Positions 8,144-16,890 of a stretch of 64,000 nt of DNA are shown piece by piece; the first letter of the stretch is position 1, and each line of letters begins with the position of its first letter. This DNA is from a bacterium 1XD42-54. Its GTDB lineage: Bacteria; Bacillota; Clostridia; Lachnospirales; Lachnospiraceae. The notes under the pieces are model-generated. The model made no database searches, was not told the DNA's origin, and saw only the letters and a program-made list of their open reading frames with translations. The translations under genes were made by a program, and so were the position numbers. The stretch covers positions 124,001 to 188,000 of the forward strand of contig RAZH01000001.1 of the NCBI GenBank assembly GCA_003612585.1. The letters are read 5' to 3'.

Positions 8144-8989
8144 CTATCTTCTGAATTTGCTCAGAATGCTCAGTTTATGTAAAGCTACTTTTTCAACTGC
8201 TTCACGCGCTGCTCTCATGAGATCTGTAATTTCTGCATCTGTGCCGAATTCCTTCTGGAAATCGTAAATCGCCTGATTATAAGCTCTGAAGAAATCCGTA
8301 CCTACATTTAACTTTGCAATTCCCATACGGACCATTTCTTCCACCTCTTCATCCGGTGTGTTCGACCCGCCATGGACAACAATCGGACACGGAACCGTCT
8401 CAAGCAGCTCGCCAAGAAGCTCGAAATTAATCTTCGGCTGATACTTATAAATACCGTGTGCTGTACCAATCGAAACAGCCAGACAGTCAATACCAGTATC
8501 TGCAACAAAATCCCTTGCCACCTTCGGGTCCGTATAGCCCGCCGCAATTTCCTCCAGCGTCCGATCTGCATCTGAGATTGTTCCAAGTTCCGCTTCCACA
8601 GATATGCCTCTGGCATGTGCCAGCTCCACAACTCTGCGTGTTTCTCTTACATTATAATCATAGTCCTCTGAAGCCAAATCAATCATAACACCCGAATAGC
8701 GGTTATCAATACACAGCTTTGCCTGCTCAAAAGACCGACCGTGGTCCAATCCCATTGCCAGCTTCGTATTTAATCTTTTTGAAGCTGCATCTGCGATTGC
8801 CTGCATGTAATCAGCGCCTGCATAATCCACGTGTGCATGATAGGTCTGAATAATGAGCGGCACATTCATCTGATCTGCCGCCGAAGCCACTGCCTGCAAG
8901 GTCTCCATATTAACCGAGTTGAATGCTCCGATTGTCAGTCTGTGTTCCTTCGCATAGGAAAAAATTTCTTTATAATTTACTAAAGCCAT
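8144..8989 (-). CDS. Class II fructose/tagatose-bisphosphate-type aldolase
   Basis: This 281-residue zinc aldolase has GLDHG (zinc and catalytic region), the block SVEAELG, VSIGTAHGIY and the phosphate-binding VHGGSNTPDEE. It would cleave a phosphorylated ketose or hydroxy-acid into two smaller pieces, one usually DHAP. It is the last gene of the operon, after the GntR regulator, and has a good AGGAGG site. It is the second class II aldolase in the operon; the other, at 12494, has a clearly different sequence. The true substrate is unknown. Confidence 0.88.
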   Translation of the reverse strand: MALVNYKEIFSYAKEHRLTIGAFNSVNMETLQAVASAADQMNVPLIIQTYHAHVDYAGADYMQAIADAASKRLNTKLAMGLDHGRSFEQAKLCIDNRYSGVMIDLASEDYDYNVRETRRVVELAHARGISVEAELGTISDADRTLEEIAAGYTDPKVARDFVADTGIDCLAVSIGTAHGIYKYQPKINFELLGELLETVPCPIVVHGGSNTPDEEVEEMVRMGIAKLNVGTDFFRAYNQAIYDFQKEFGTDAEITDLMRAAREAVEKVALHKLSILSKFRR

Positions 8990-9195
8990 AACAAGCCCTC
9001 CTGCATAAGTTGTTTATTATTTCTTTCAAAATTTAAAAATTTAACATCGACAAGATTTTATTGCAGTCACCGTGGAAAAATCCCGAAAAAAGCGTACAAA
9101 AAATACACTATACATTCTTTTATGTATATTTTCTGATAATATTTTATTTTTATATATTTTATCAGACTATAATATGCAACCTTCCGGCAATAAGG

Positions 9196-9912
9196 CTATA
9201 CGGCAAGAACGCAGCGATCCGGTAAATGTAACATCTCTGAACGGTATACCCCCTGCCCCCTGCTGTTTTTCAGCACTCCGTGTACTTTAAGCAGCGGGGA
9301 TTTCTTTTCGATCTGAAGCAACTTTGCCTCTTCCTCATTTGCATAACCGATCGCAATTGTAAAATCCAGCTTTCGCGGATTACTCAGTCCGTATTTTTCC
9401 TGCAAAATTTTATGAACAGACTTTTCCAGATCCTCATAAATGATGTCCCTGTAGGCCTCCGCATAATAATTACGTTCCAGACGCACCGGAACGCCGTCAG
9501 CAAAACGAATACGTTCCATAAACGCTACCTGCCCCCCTGCGCTGATCCCAAGATCCCTCTCATCCAGCTTTGTCGCCCCTGTAAAACCAGTTCGAATCAA
9601 TTTACTGCTCGGCTCAAACCCAAGCTTTCGACACGTATCGCTGAAGCTGACTGCTGACAGATTCTCCTGAAAATGGATATCCTTCACAAAGGTTCCCTTC
9701 CCCTGCTTCCGGACAAGATATCCGTCTTCCATCAGCTCTGTATAGGCTTTTCTTACGGTCACCCGGCTGATTCCATACTGATTCTGTATTTCTGTTTCTG
9801 ACAGCATCTTACTTCCCGGCTGAAACTGTCCGTCCTCAATTCCCCGTTTTACACAATCTACAATCTGTGCATAAATCGGAATCTGACTGCTTTTGTCAAT
9901 GCTTAATTCCAT
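9196..9912 (-). CDS. GntR-family transcriptional regulator with UTRA effector domain
   Basis: This 238-residue regulator has an N-terminal winged HTH (residues about 5-75: PIYAQIVDCVKRGIEDGQF ... ISRVTVRKAYTELMEDGYL ... GKGTFV). A C-terminal UTRA/chorismate-lyase-like ligand domain follows (about 95-235), including FADGVPVRLERNYY. This HutC-type layout normally means a repressor released by a sugar phosphate or related ligand. It sits within the operon it probably controls. The best candidate target is the inverted repeat at 16568-16623. Confidence 0.93.
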   Translation of the reverse strand: MELSIDKSSQIPIYAQIVDCVKRGIEDGQFQPGSKMLSETEIQNQYGISRVTVRKAYTELMEDGYLVRKQGKGTFVKDIHFQENLSAVSFSDTCRKLGFEPSSKLIRTGFTGATKLDERDLGISAGGQVAFMERIRFADGVPVRLERNYYAEAYRDIIYEDLEKSVHKILQEKYGLSNPRKLDFTIAIGYANEEEAKLLQIEKKSPLLKVHGVLKNSRGQGVYRSEMLHLPDRCVLAV

Positions 9913-9935
9913 GCTTCTCTCTCCGCCTGTTCTGA

Positions 9936-11420
9936 TTAGTGTTTCATTCTGATGCAGGTGAACTGTTCTTTTCGTTCTGTATACTCCTGAAACTGTTCCG
10001 CATACTGGCTTTGCAGACGCTGATCCGGTTCATATACATTTGTCACCCTTATCATATGGGACGCGGCCTCCCTGGTATTGCTGTAAATGCCTGCTGCCAC
10101 AGCAGCAATCAATGCGGTTCCAAGCGAAGATACCTCATGATTCTGTACGCATTCCACGGTTACCCCCAACACATCTGCCCTTAGCTGATTCCATTTTTCC
10201 GCTCTGGCTGTGCCTCCGCCAATCCGTACCCTTCGAATATCCTGCCCGAAGCTTTCTGCACATTGATTGAATTTCATTTTTGACTCAAAGGTCAATGCTT
10301 CTATGGCTGCCTCAAATATCTCATTTTGGCCTGTATTTATCCCTATATTACTTATTATACAGTTATTTTCCATAATATGGGGGATAATTTTAATGCTATT
10401 TTTTCCGTTAAATTCAGCGTTTTTCCAATACTCTGTCATGTTGGCTCCATTTCGACCAAATAATCCTGTAATGATCCAGTCCACAAACAGTCCATACGCC
10501 GGAACGGCTCCCACAACTGCATATGCCTCGTCAAAACCCATCCGGTTCGCTACAAAGCCGCCGCCTTTATACTGAAAAAATCCTTTTTTTAATTCATCCA
10601 TCCCGCACAAATAACCAAAATGATCGTACGTTCCTGTCACATTTCCCAGTACATCCGGAGCGCTTCTGTTCATTCCGATTCCCACAAAGCCAGCCTCACA
10701 GTCATGCAGCCCCGGAAGAACCTTCACCGAACCTGGAAGCTTGACATCTCCATAGGAACTGATTTCTCCCAGCACCTCCATACAGGATACCGTTCTGCCC
10801 ATCATCTCCTCAGCCAGACCAAGTTCTTCCAGAAGCGTTCTGTCCCAGTTACCCTCCTCAAGGTCAAACAGTGCCTTTCTGCATGCCATTGTTTCATCAT
10901 TCACCGGCTCCAGCCCCAGACGACTCAGAACATACTGCTGGTTGCTGAACAGCGCATTTGTTTTCTGCAAAATTTCCGGATACTTTTTCCGAAAATATAG
11001 AAGCGTTGAAACAATCGAGGAACTGTCCGGGATTCCGCCGTTGCACTTCAGAAACTCTGTTTCCGTGCGAATACGCTGAAACTCTTCTGCTTCTTCTTTG
11101 CCCCTCTGGTCCATACACAGAACAATGTCAGACAAAGCTTCTTCGCTTCTGTCCACAAAAAGCAGATTGTCTCCAAACCAGGAAAAGGTCAGAATCTCAG
11201 GCACATAACTGCCCGCCTCCATAAATTCCGAAGCCTCTTTCATGCAGAGAACAGAGTTCATCCAGATCTCCTCTGCAGACAATTCCGCGCTACCTGCTCC
11301 GTCTGAAAATACCGGATAACGTTTGCTGGACGTGTACAGAATTTCCCCGTTCTCCGGCCTGATCAGATTCACCTTTACACTGGATGTTCCAAAATCCACA
11401 ACAATAATCAGACTTTTCAT
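9936..11420 (-). CDS. FGGY-family carbohydrate kinase
   Basis: This 494-residue two-domain kinase has an N-terminal phosphate-binding block VDFGTSSVKVN and the C-terminal adenosine block RIGGGTARAEKWNQLRADVL. FGGY kinases phosphorylate sugars, polyols or related small molecules such as xylulose, gluconate, glycerol or AI-2. The start is 2 nt after the stop of the dehydrogenase gene. Its neighbours (a 2-hydroxyacid dehydrogenase and two class II aldolases) suggest a kinase step before aldol cleavage of a sugar acid or keto-sugar; the substrate cannot be read from the sequence. Confidence 0.9.
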   Translation of the reverse strand: MKSLIIVVDFGTSSVKVNLIRPENGEILYTSSKRYPVFSDGAGSAELSAEEIWMNSVLCMKEASEFMEAGSYVPEILTFSWFGDNLLFVDRSEEALSDIVLCMDQRGKEEAEEFQRIRTETEFLKCNGGIPDSSSIVSTLLYFRKKYPEILQKTNALFSNQQYVLSRLGLEPVNDETMACRKALFDLEEGNWDRTLLEELGLAEEMMGRTVSCMEVLGEISSYGDVKLPGSVKVLPGLHDCEAGFVGIGMNRSAPDVLGNVTGTYDHFGYLCGMDELKKGFFQYKGGGFVANRMGFDEAYAVVGAVPAYGLFVDWIITGLFGRNGANMTEYWKNAEFNGKNSIKIIPHIMENNCIISNIGINTGQNEIFEAAIEALTFESKMKFNQCAESFGQDIRRVRIGGGTARAEKWNQLRADVLGVTVECVQNHEVSSLGTALIAAVAAGIYSNTREAASHMIRVTNVYEPDQRLQSQYAEQFQEYTERKEQFTCIRMKH

Positions 11421-11422
11421 AC

Positions 11423-12469
11423 TTATCCCTGCCGCATATTTACTACGTGACTCCAGGTTCCGCTTTCAAGATAAGACGTTATCGTATCCCGCATCATACG
11501 ATACGATACGTCAAAAATATCCGCGCTGGTGCCTGCCAGATGTGCCGTCAGCGTTACATTCTCCAAGGTATAGAACGGATGGCCTTCCGGGAGTGGTTCC
11601 TGATGAAATACATCGAGCGCCGCGCCGCCGATCTTCCTCTGCGTCAGCGCATCAATCAACGCCTGTTCCTCCACCAGCCCGGCACGCGCCGTATTGATCA
11701 AGCAGCACGTTGGTTTCATTTTTGCAAACTGCTCTGCTCCGATCATTCCCTTTGTCTCGTCCGTCAGACGGTAATGCACGGATATCACGTCGGAGCGTTC
11801 ACACAGTTCATCCAGTTCTACCGGCTCGCAGCCCATCTCCCGGATTTTTTCCGCCCCAAGGTACGGATCAAACACCAACACCTCTGCATCAAATGCCTTC
11901 AGTATTTTTGCAACCCTGCTTCCCACCAGGCCACAACCGATCAGGCCAACTGCTTTTCCGGCAAGGTTCCAGGAATACGAATTATTCACAAAATCCACTT
12001 CAAAATTGTGATTGCGTATCCGGTTGTGGGAACGTGCGATGTTTTTCATCTCTGCAATCATCATGCCGATTGTAAATTCTGAAACAGGCACAGCCAGACG
12101 TCCCGGAATATTTACAATTTTCACACCGCATTCATCTGCGGTTTTCAGATCCACATTTTCCACGCCGCTTCTCATAATACAAACGGCATCCAGATTTTTT
12201 GCCTGTCTCAGGGCCTTTGAGCTGACTGCGCTCAAATGCGATACAACGATATCAGCATCCTCCATGGCTTTTACCATGTCTTCATTTACCGGCAGACTGT
12301 CCGGGCCATGCTTTTCAAATTGCAGAAACATATTACTGAACGCATCGTGGTTCTGGATTTCCGGATGATCGTATACATACTCGATCTGAAATCCATATTT
12401 TTCAAATTCCTGAAACTGTCTCATTTTCTCACCGGCCACATAGTCGATGATCACTACCATTTTCTTCAT
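11423..12469 (-). CDS. D-isomer-specific 2-hydroxyacid dehydrogenase
   Basis: This 348-residue NAD-dependent dehydrogenase resembles phosphoglycerate dehydrogenase without a C-terminal ACT domain. The nucleotide fold has GLIGCGLVGSRVAKI near residue 175. The catalytic triad is present: Arg in INTARAGLVEE, a Glu in DVFHQEPLP and His in LTAHLAGTSAD. It interconverts a 2-hydroxy and a 2-oxo acid. It is translationally close to the FGGY kinase and 24 nt after the first aldolase, implying an acid intermediate in the pathway. Confidence 0.9.
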   Translation of the reverse strand: MKKMVVIIDYVAGEKMRQFQEFEKYGFQIEYVYDHPEIQNHDAFSNMFLQFEKHGPDSLPVNEDMVKAMEDADIVVSHLSAVSSKALRQAKNLDAVCIMRSGVENVDLKTADECGVKIVNIPGRLAVPVSEFTIGMMIAEMKNIARSHNRIRNHNFEVDFVNNSYSWNLAGKAVGLIGCGLVGSRVAKILKAFDAEVLVFDPYLGAEKIREMGCEPVELDELCERSDVISVHYRLTDETKGMIGAEQFAKMKPTCCLINTARAGLVEEQALIDALTQRKIGGAALDVFHQEPLPEGHPFYTLENVTLTAHLAGTSADIFDVSYRMMRDTITSYLESGTWSHVVNMRQG

Positions 12470-12493
12470 ATTATTCCTCCCTGCCTCATCCGA

Positions 12494-13363
12494 TTATGCA
12501 TCAAGCAGCGCAAACGTCGTCATCGCACGCTTCACATTTTCTTTCATCGCCTCGATCGCTTTAAGCGCAGCATCTGAATAAAACGGAACCTGTCCTTTTT
12601 CCAGGCTGTTTAAATATGCTACCATTGCATTTCCCGCAGCTTTGTCCATATACGTAAAGTAATTGATCTTGCGCACACCTGCTCTGACTGCTTTATGAAA
12701 ATCGCTGACGCTCACACCGGAACCTCCATGCATCACTACCGGAAGGTCGTCACACGCTTCGCGCACCTTTTCGACAACAGAGAAATCAAGCTTCGGCTCT
12801 GTAAGATAAAGACCATGTGTTGTCCCAAAGGAACAGGCCAGCGCGTCAATTCCCGTTTCTTCCATAAATTTCTTTGCCAGAACCGGGTCAGTATAGATTT
12901 TTGTCTCATCATTCACACCGGTTCCTTCTCCGCTTCCGTCCTCACGGCGTCCCATACTTCCAAGCTCTGCCTCAACGTAAGCGCCTGCTTTTCTTGCCAT
13001 TTCAACCGCTTTTTTCGTGTTTGCCACATTCTCTTCATACGGAAGCGTAGAGCCGTCATACATCACGCCAGTAAAACCAAGATCCAGCGCTTTCTGTAAA
13101 AATGCAAGATCCTCGCCATGGTCCAGATGCACACATACAGGAACGCGGGCATTTTTTGCATAAGTCACCATAACTGGTCCGATCTCTTCCAGGCGGATAT
13201 GCGTTTCATGTCCCTGTGCAAACTGAATAATAACCGGAAGATTAAGCTCCTCGGCTGCTGCAATTTCTGCCTGAATACTCTCGAGATTCGGAACATTAAA
13301 CGCCCCAACCGCAATCTTTCTTTCCTCCGCAATTGCAAGAATTTGTTTTAAAGTAACTAACAT
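12494..13363 (-). CDS. Class II fructose-bisphosphate-type aldolase
   Basis: This 289-residue zinc aldolase has VHLDHGEDL, AYVEAELGSMG, CSFGTTHGLY and MHGGSGVS, all standard class II positions. The insertion with REDGSGEGTG after the Glu block is longer than in the downstream paralogue. It follows the two permease genes, with GAGGAGGAGA before the ATG. Having two aldolases of the same fold in one operon suggests either two related substrates or two successive cleavages. Confidence 0.9.
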   Translation of the reverse strand: MLVTLKQILAIAEERKIAVGAFNVPNLESIQAEIAAAEELNLPVIIQFAQGHETHIRLEEIGPVMVTYAKNARVPVCVHLDHGEDLAFLQKALDLGFTGVMYDGSTLPYEENVANTKKAVEMARKAGAYVEAELGSMGRREDGSGEGTGVNDETKIYTDPVLAKKFMEETGIDALACSFGTTHGLYLTEPKLDFSVVEKVREACDDLPVVMHGGSGVSVSDFHKAVRAGVRKINYFTYMDKAAGNAMVAYLNSLEKGQVPFYSDAALKAIEAMKENVKRAMTTFALLDA

Positions 13364-13388
13364 TTCTCTCCTCCTCTGTCACTTGCTG

Positions 13389-14219
13389 TCATTTGACCGC
13401 TCCCATCGTAAGTCCGCTGACCAGGTGATCTCTGACCAGGACTCCCATAATAATAACAGGAAGCGCAACCATCATACCTGCTGCCGCAATCTCGCCCCAC
13501 CGGATTCCTTCAAATGAAATAAATCCGGTAATCGAAATGGGCGCTGTCTTGGTCCGGTATCCGCTCAAAATAAGCGCCATCAAAAACTCATTCCATACTG
13601 TAATAAAGCAAAGAATTCCTGTTGCAGCAATGCCGCCCTTCATGACCGGAACATCCACCTTAAAAAATGCTTTTAGCCTTGTCGCCCCGTCAATCCGTGC
13701 AGCCTCCTCAAGTTCAATCGGTACGCCTTCGACAAATCCTTTTGTCATCCAAACCGTAAAGGCAAGGTTGAACATCAGATATACAATGATTAATCCAAAA
13801 TGAGTATCCTGCAAATGCAGATTTTTATAAATCATATAATATGGGATCGCCACCAAAATCGGCGGAGCCATCTTTGTAGATAAAAGCCACATCATGATTC
13901 CCTTTTTCTTGGGTATTGGAAATCTTGCCAACGCATAGGCCATCGGTATTCCCAAAAACAGCGCTAAAAACACTGTTGAAAAAGAAATCAGCGCACTGTT
14001 CAGATAACTCCTCATAAATGACTCTGCGCCCAAAATCAGCTTAATATTTTCCAGAGTCGGCGTAAATATCCACTTTGGAGGGACTGCAAAAGCATCGACC
14101 CTCGTCTTAAAAGCCGTCGTTACCAGCCAATAGATCGGATACGCACAAATGACTGCACAAACCCAAATAAATACATTCGTAACAACAGACAATACCTGTT
14201 CTTTTCGTTTTTTTCCCAT
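13389..14219 (-). CDS. Carbohydrate ABC transporter permease (MalG type)
   Basis: This 276-residue inner-membrane permease has about six helices and the ATPase-contact EAA loop at IELEEAARIDGATRLKAFFK. It belongs to the CUT1 group of permeases paired with a family 1 binding protein. It follows its partner permease by 3 nt. No ATPase gene exists in the operon; CUT1 systems of Firmicutes often borrow a shared MsmK/UgpC-type ATPase encoded elsewhere. Confidence 0.93.
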   Translation of the reverse strand: MGKKRKEQVLSVVTNVFIWVCAVICAYPIYWLVTTAFKTRVDAFAVPPKWIFTPTLENIKLILGAESFMRSYLNSALISFSTVFLALFLGIPMAYALARFPIPKKKGIMMWLLSTKMAPPILVAIPYYMIYKNLHLQDTHFGLIIVYLMFNLAFTVWMTKGFVEGVPIELEEAARIDGATRLKAFFKVDVPVMKGGIAATGILCFITVWNEFLMALILSGYRTKTAPISITGFISFEGIRWGEIAAAGMMVALPVIIMGVLVRDHLVSGLTMGAVK

Positions 14220-14222
14220 GGT

Positions 14223-15131
14223 CTATTCTCCTTCCGGTTCCCGCAAAAGTATTTTTTTGCCGAATGTATTGCAGATTACCATAACAATCAGCAGCATCAC
14301 GATACACAGTGCGGATGCATAGCCCACATCCAGGAATTTAAAATTATTCATGTACGCATAATAGCTCAGTGTTTCGGTAGAAACTCCGGGGCCTCCCCCT
14401 GTCATTACATATACCGTATCCATCCATTTAAACAAATCCATAAATCGGAAAATCACGGCAATATTCACTGCGGAGCGCATAAGTGGGAAGGTGATATAAC
14501 GGAAGGTCTGCCACCGGCTTGCTCCGTCTACTCGCGCCGCCTCATACGGCTCCTGTGGAAGTGCCTGCAATCCAGACAAAAGAATCAGCGCAACATAAGG
14601 CGTCCATTCCCATATATCCACAATAATCATAGCCGGAAGCGCTGTGTTCCGGTACGAAAGCATATCCGGCACCGGAAGATTCAGCAGTGATAAGAAATAA
14701 GACAGATTCCCGAACTGAGGATCATAAAACATCTTCCAAAAGAGTGCCACTACAACCGGGGTAATAATCATCGGAAGTAAAATAGCAGTCTGCGCTACCC
14801 CTTTTAATTTTATTTTTTTTGAAAGACCCAGGGCAATCAGCATTCCCAAAATAAGCTCTGCCGCCAGGCTGATCAGTGCAAAACACAGTGTTACTTTCAG
14901 GGAATTCCAGAATCGCTCATCCTGGAACAGTTCTATGTAATTCTGAAGAAAAATAAATTTCTTGTCTCTTAACTTTCCCAGATTGTAATAATGCAGGCTC
15001 AGGTAAAGCGCGTACACCGTAGGAATAATGGTAATCAGCAAAAGTATGATTCTTCCCGGATAATACAAAAGTTTCCATGAATCAGGGCTTTCCAGAGTAA
15101 CAAATTTTATGAATTTTTTCTTTCGATCCAT
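14223..15131 (-). CDS. Sugar ABC transporter permease (MalF type)
   Basis: This 302-residue permease has about six membrane helices and the EAA loop PYEAARVDGASRWQTFRYI. It pairs with the next gene to form the channel of a CUT1 importer. A TTG extension to 15158 is in frame; the ATG at 15131 (MDRKKKFIKF) is preferred because it directly follows an AGAGG purine run, though the spacing is short. A stable intercistronic hairpin separates it from the binding-protein gene. Confidence 0.9.
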   Translation of the reverse strand: MDRKKKFIKFVTLESPDSWKLLYYPGRIILLLITIIPTVYALYLSLHYYNLGKLRDKKFIFLQNYIELFQDERFWNSLKVTLCFALISLAAELILGMLIALGLSKKIKLKGVAQTAILLPMIITPVVVALFWKMFYDPQFGNLSYFLSLLNLPVPDMLSYRNTALPAMIIVDIWEWTPYVALILLSGLQALPQEPYEAARVDGASRWQTFRYITFPLMRSAVNIAVIFRFMDLFKWMDTVYVMTGGGPGVSTETLSYYAYMNNFKFLDVGYASALCIVMLLIVMVICNTFGKKILLREPEGE

Positions 15132-15152
15132 TTCCTCTCGCCTTTCCTTCTG

Positions 15153-15193
15153 AAGCAAAGGCCCCGCAAATTTTCATTACGGAGCCTTTGCTT
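15153..15193 (-). other. Intercistronic hairpin after the binding-protein gene
   Basis: AAGCAAAGGCCCCG (from 15153) pairs with CGGAGCCTTTGCTT (15180-15193) with one mismatch and a 13-nt loop. There is no T-run long enough to terminate fully. Such hairpins commonly shield the 3' end of the binding-protein message and let it accumulate above the permease message. Confidence 0.7.
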
Positions 15194-15201
15194 TCCCGGT
15201 A

Positions 15202-16509
15202 TTATTTATTGAACATTTCGTAATCCGGATATTTCAGATCCTTGAAGTTCTCCTGTACCTTATCAAATTCTGCCTGCGCATCGTCACCCTGCATTACGTT
15301 GCTGAGTGCAGTTGCAATACCGTCTCCAAGCTCCAGCCATTCAACGATTCTCGGACGATAGTCTGCCGGACAGGTAGACAGCGCTTCGATTGTCGTTGCA
15401 ACCCACTGACCGTCTGCGTAGTTGTATTTCTCATTAAACTCGTCTGAATTCATAACACTGATTCTTGTCGGATCACAACGGTCGCCATTCAGACAGGAAG
15501 CAAGCTGACTGTCCTTGTTCAGTGCCCACTGGATAAACTCCCAGCCCGCATCTTTGTGCTGTGCCTCTGTCGGAATCGCAAAACCGCTTGCCACGGTCCA
15601 GCCAATCGCCATGCCGTCCGGAATGACGCTATATCCAACCTTTCCAACGATAGTAGATTTCTCCGGATTCTCCAGTCTGGAAGCGAAGTTTGTCGCATCA
15701 ATACACATTGCAACCTTGCCCTGCTGTATTGCCAGCTGACACTGGTCCCAGTTAAAGCTTTCCACGCCGCTTACACTGTGGTTCTTCAGAAGATCTGCAT
15801 AATATTCCGCTGCCTTTACTGCTGCCTCTGAATTTACTGCCAGATTTCCGTCCGCATCAAACCAGTCTCCGCCCATTTCCAGGAACATACCTGTCCACGG
15901 CATTACGTTCATTCCATGTCCTTTTGCACCTCTGTATACGATAGCCGGAATACCAGCCGCATCCAGTTTTGCCACTGCCTCATCGAACTCTTCCTTCGTC
16001 TTCGGAGCGCCCTCAATGCCTGCCTGCTCGAACATTTCCGTATTATACATCAACATGGAACTCTCTCCGTAGATCGGCATTCCATAAAGTTTTCCCTGAT
16101 AAGAAAGGCTGTTCAGATAACCCGGCATAAAATCATCAATATCATATCCCGTTTTCTCCACATACGGTCCAAGTTCCTCAATCCATCCGGCATCTGCAAA
16201 CTGCGCCGTATACATCAGGTCAAACATGATCACGTCATAATCGGAAGATCCTGCTGCCAGAGCAATCTGCGTCTTATCAAACATTTCTTCCTGCGGCATA
16301 ACCTCAAGCTCTACGTCAATACCCGTCATCTCCTCAAACTGCGGCAGAAGCTCCTGAATACTGTCTGTAGTTGTGTGAGCCTGCATAATCACACGAATGG
16401 TTTCTCCATCATACGGTTTTTCCTCACTGGCATACGCCGGAATTACAGTTCCCACAGCCATAGAACCAAGCAGCAAACCTGCAAGCGCCTTTTTCGTTGT
16501 TCTTCTCAT
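15202..16509 (-). CDS. Sugar ABC transporter substrate-binding protein (family 1)
   Basis: This 435-residue extracellular binding protein captures the sugar for the two permeases. An N-terminal signal (MRRTTKKALAGLLLGSMAVG, then AYA-SEEK) is followed by a CUT1 binding fold with QIALAAGSSDYDVIMFD near residue 90. There is no lipobox cysteine, so cleavage after AYA would free the mature protein. It is the first gene of the operon, with AGGAGG before the ATG and a promoter inside an inverted repeat about 65 nt upstream. Confidence 0.93.
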   Translation of the reverse strand: MRRTTKKALAGLLLGSMAVGTVIPAYASEEKPYDGETIRVIMQAHTTTDSIQELLPQFEEMTGIDVELEVMPQEEMFDKTQIALAAGSSDYDVIMFDLMYTAQFADAGWIEELGPYVEKTGYDIDDFMPGYLNSLSYQGKLYGMPIYGESSMLMYNTEMFEQAGIEGAPKTKEEFDEAVAKLDAAGIPAIVYRGAKGHGMNVMPWTGMFLEMGGDWFDADGNLAVNSEAAVKAAEYYADLLKNHSVSGVESFNWDQCQLAIQQGKVAMCIDATNFASRLENPEKSTIVGKVGYSVIPDGMAIGWTVASGFAIPTEAQHKDAGWEFIQWALNKDSQLASCLNGDRCDPTRISVMNSDEFNEKYNYADGQWVATTIEALSTCPADYRPRIVEWLELGDGIATALSNVMQGDDAQAEFDKVQENFKDLKYPDYEMFNK

Positions 16510-16550
16510 ATAAACCTCCTATACATTATGAATGATTGATTATCTCTGAT

Positions 16551-16623
16551 TAATATCGATATTAATTATAGTTGTATTGTAATGTATTGTTTTCTATATG
16601 TCAATACATTACAATACAACTAT
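16551..16623 (-). promoter_or_regulatory. Sugar-operon promoter inside a 22-bp perfect inverted repeat
   Basis: Arms 16568-16589 and 16602-16623 are perfect reverse complements around a 12-nt spacer. Each arm contains two TGTATTG copies exactly 10 bp apart (16573-16579 and 16583-16589; inverted copies at 16602-16608 and 16612-16618). On the minus strand TTGACA (16604-16599), a 17-nt spacer and TACAAT (16581-16576) form a good promoter overlapping both arms. A 14-bp palindrome TAATATCGATATTA lies at 16551-16564. The GntR/UTRA protein of the operon is the obvious candidate ligand. Confidence 0.8.
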
Positions 16624-16782
16624 GTCTATATTCTACACAATCAACAATTTTCTACATCTATTTTTATGCTATTTCAACACACCCCCAGCATTTATATGCC
16701 TCTGTCATTCACCAGTCAGCGCTGCAATTGAAGCACAGGCCAGAACCACCCCCTGTGAGGCCGCCGTCGAATAACAACCCTC

Positions 16783-16811
16783 TTGCAAATCCCCCCTGTT
16801 TCAGGTATACT
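16783..16811 (+). promoter_or_regulatory. Promoter of the ABC-F gene
   Basis: TTGCAA (16783-16788) and TATACT (16806-16811) are separated by 17 nt. The predicted leader is about 70 nt long and contains no obvious terminator or attenuator. The rest of the 16624-16782 gap shows nothing recognisable. Confidence 0.65.
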
Positions 16812-16890
16812 CTTGCTGTTTCCTGTATTTATGCGCAGCGTACAGATCAGCCGCCCGCGCAGTACAACTTTTTACCACGGAGAATTCATA

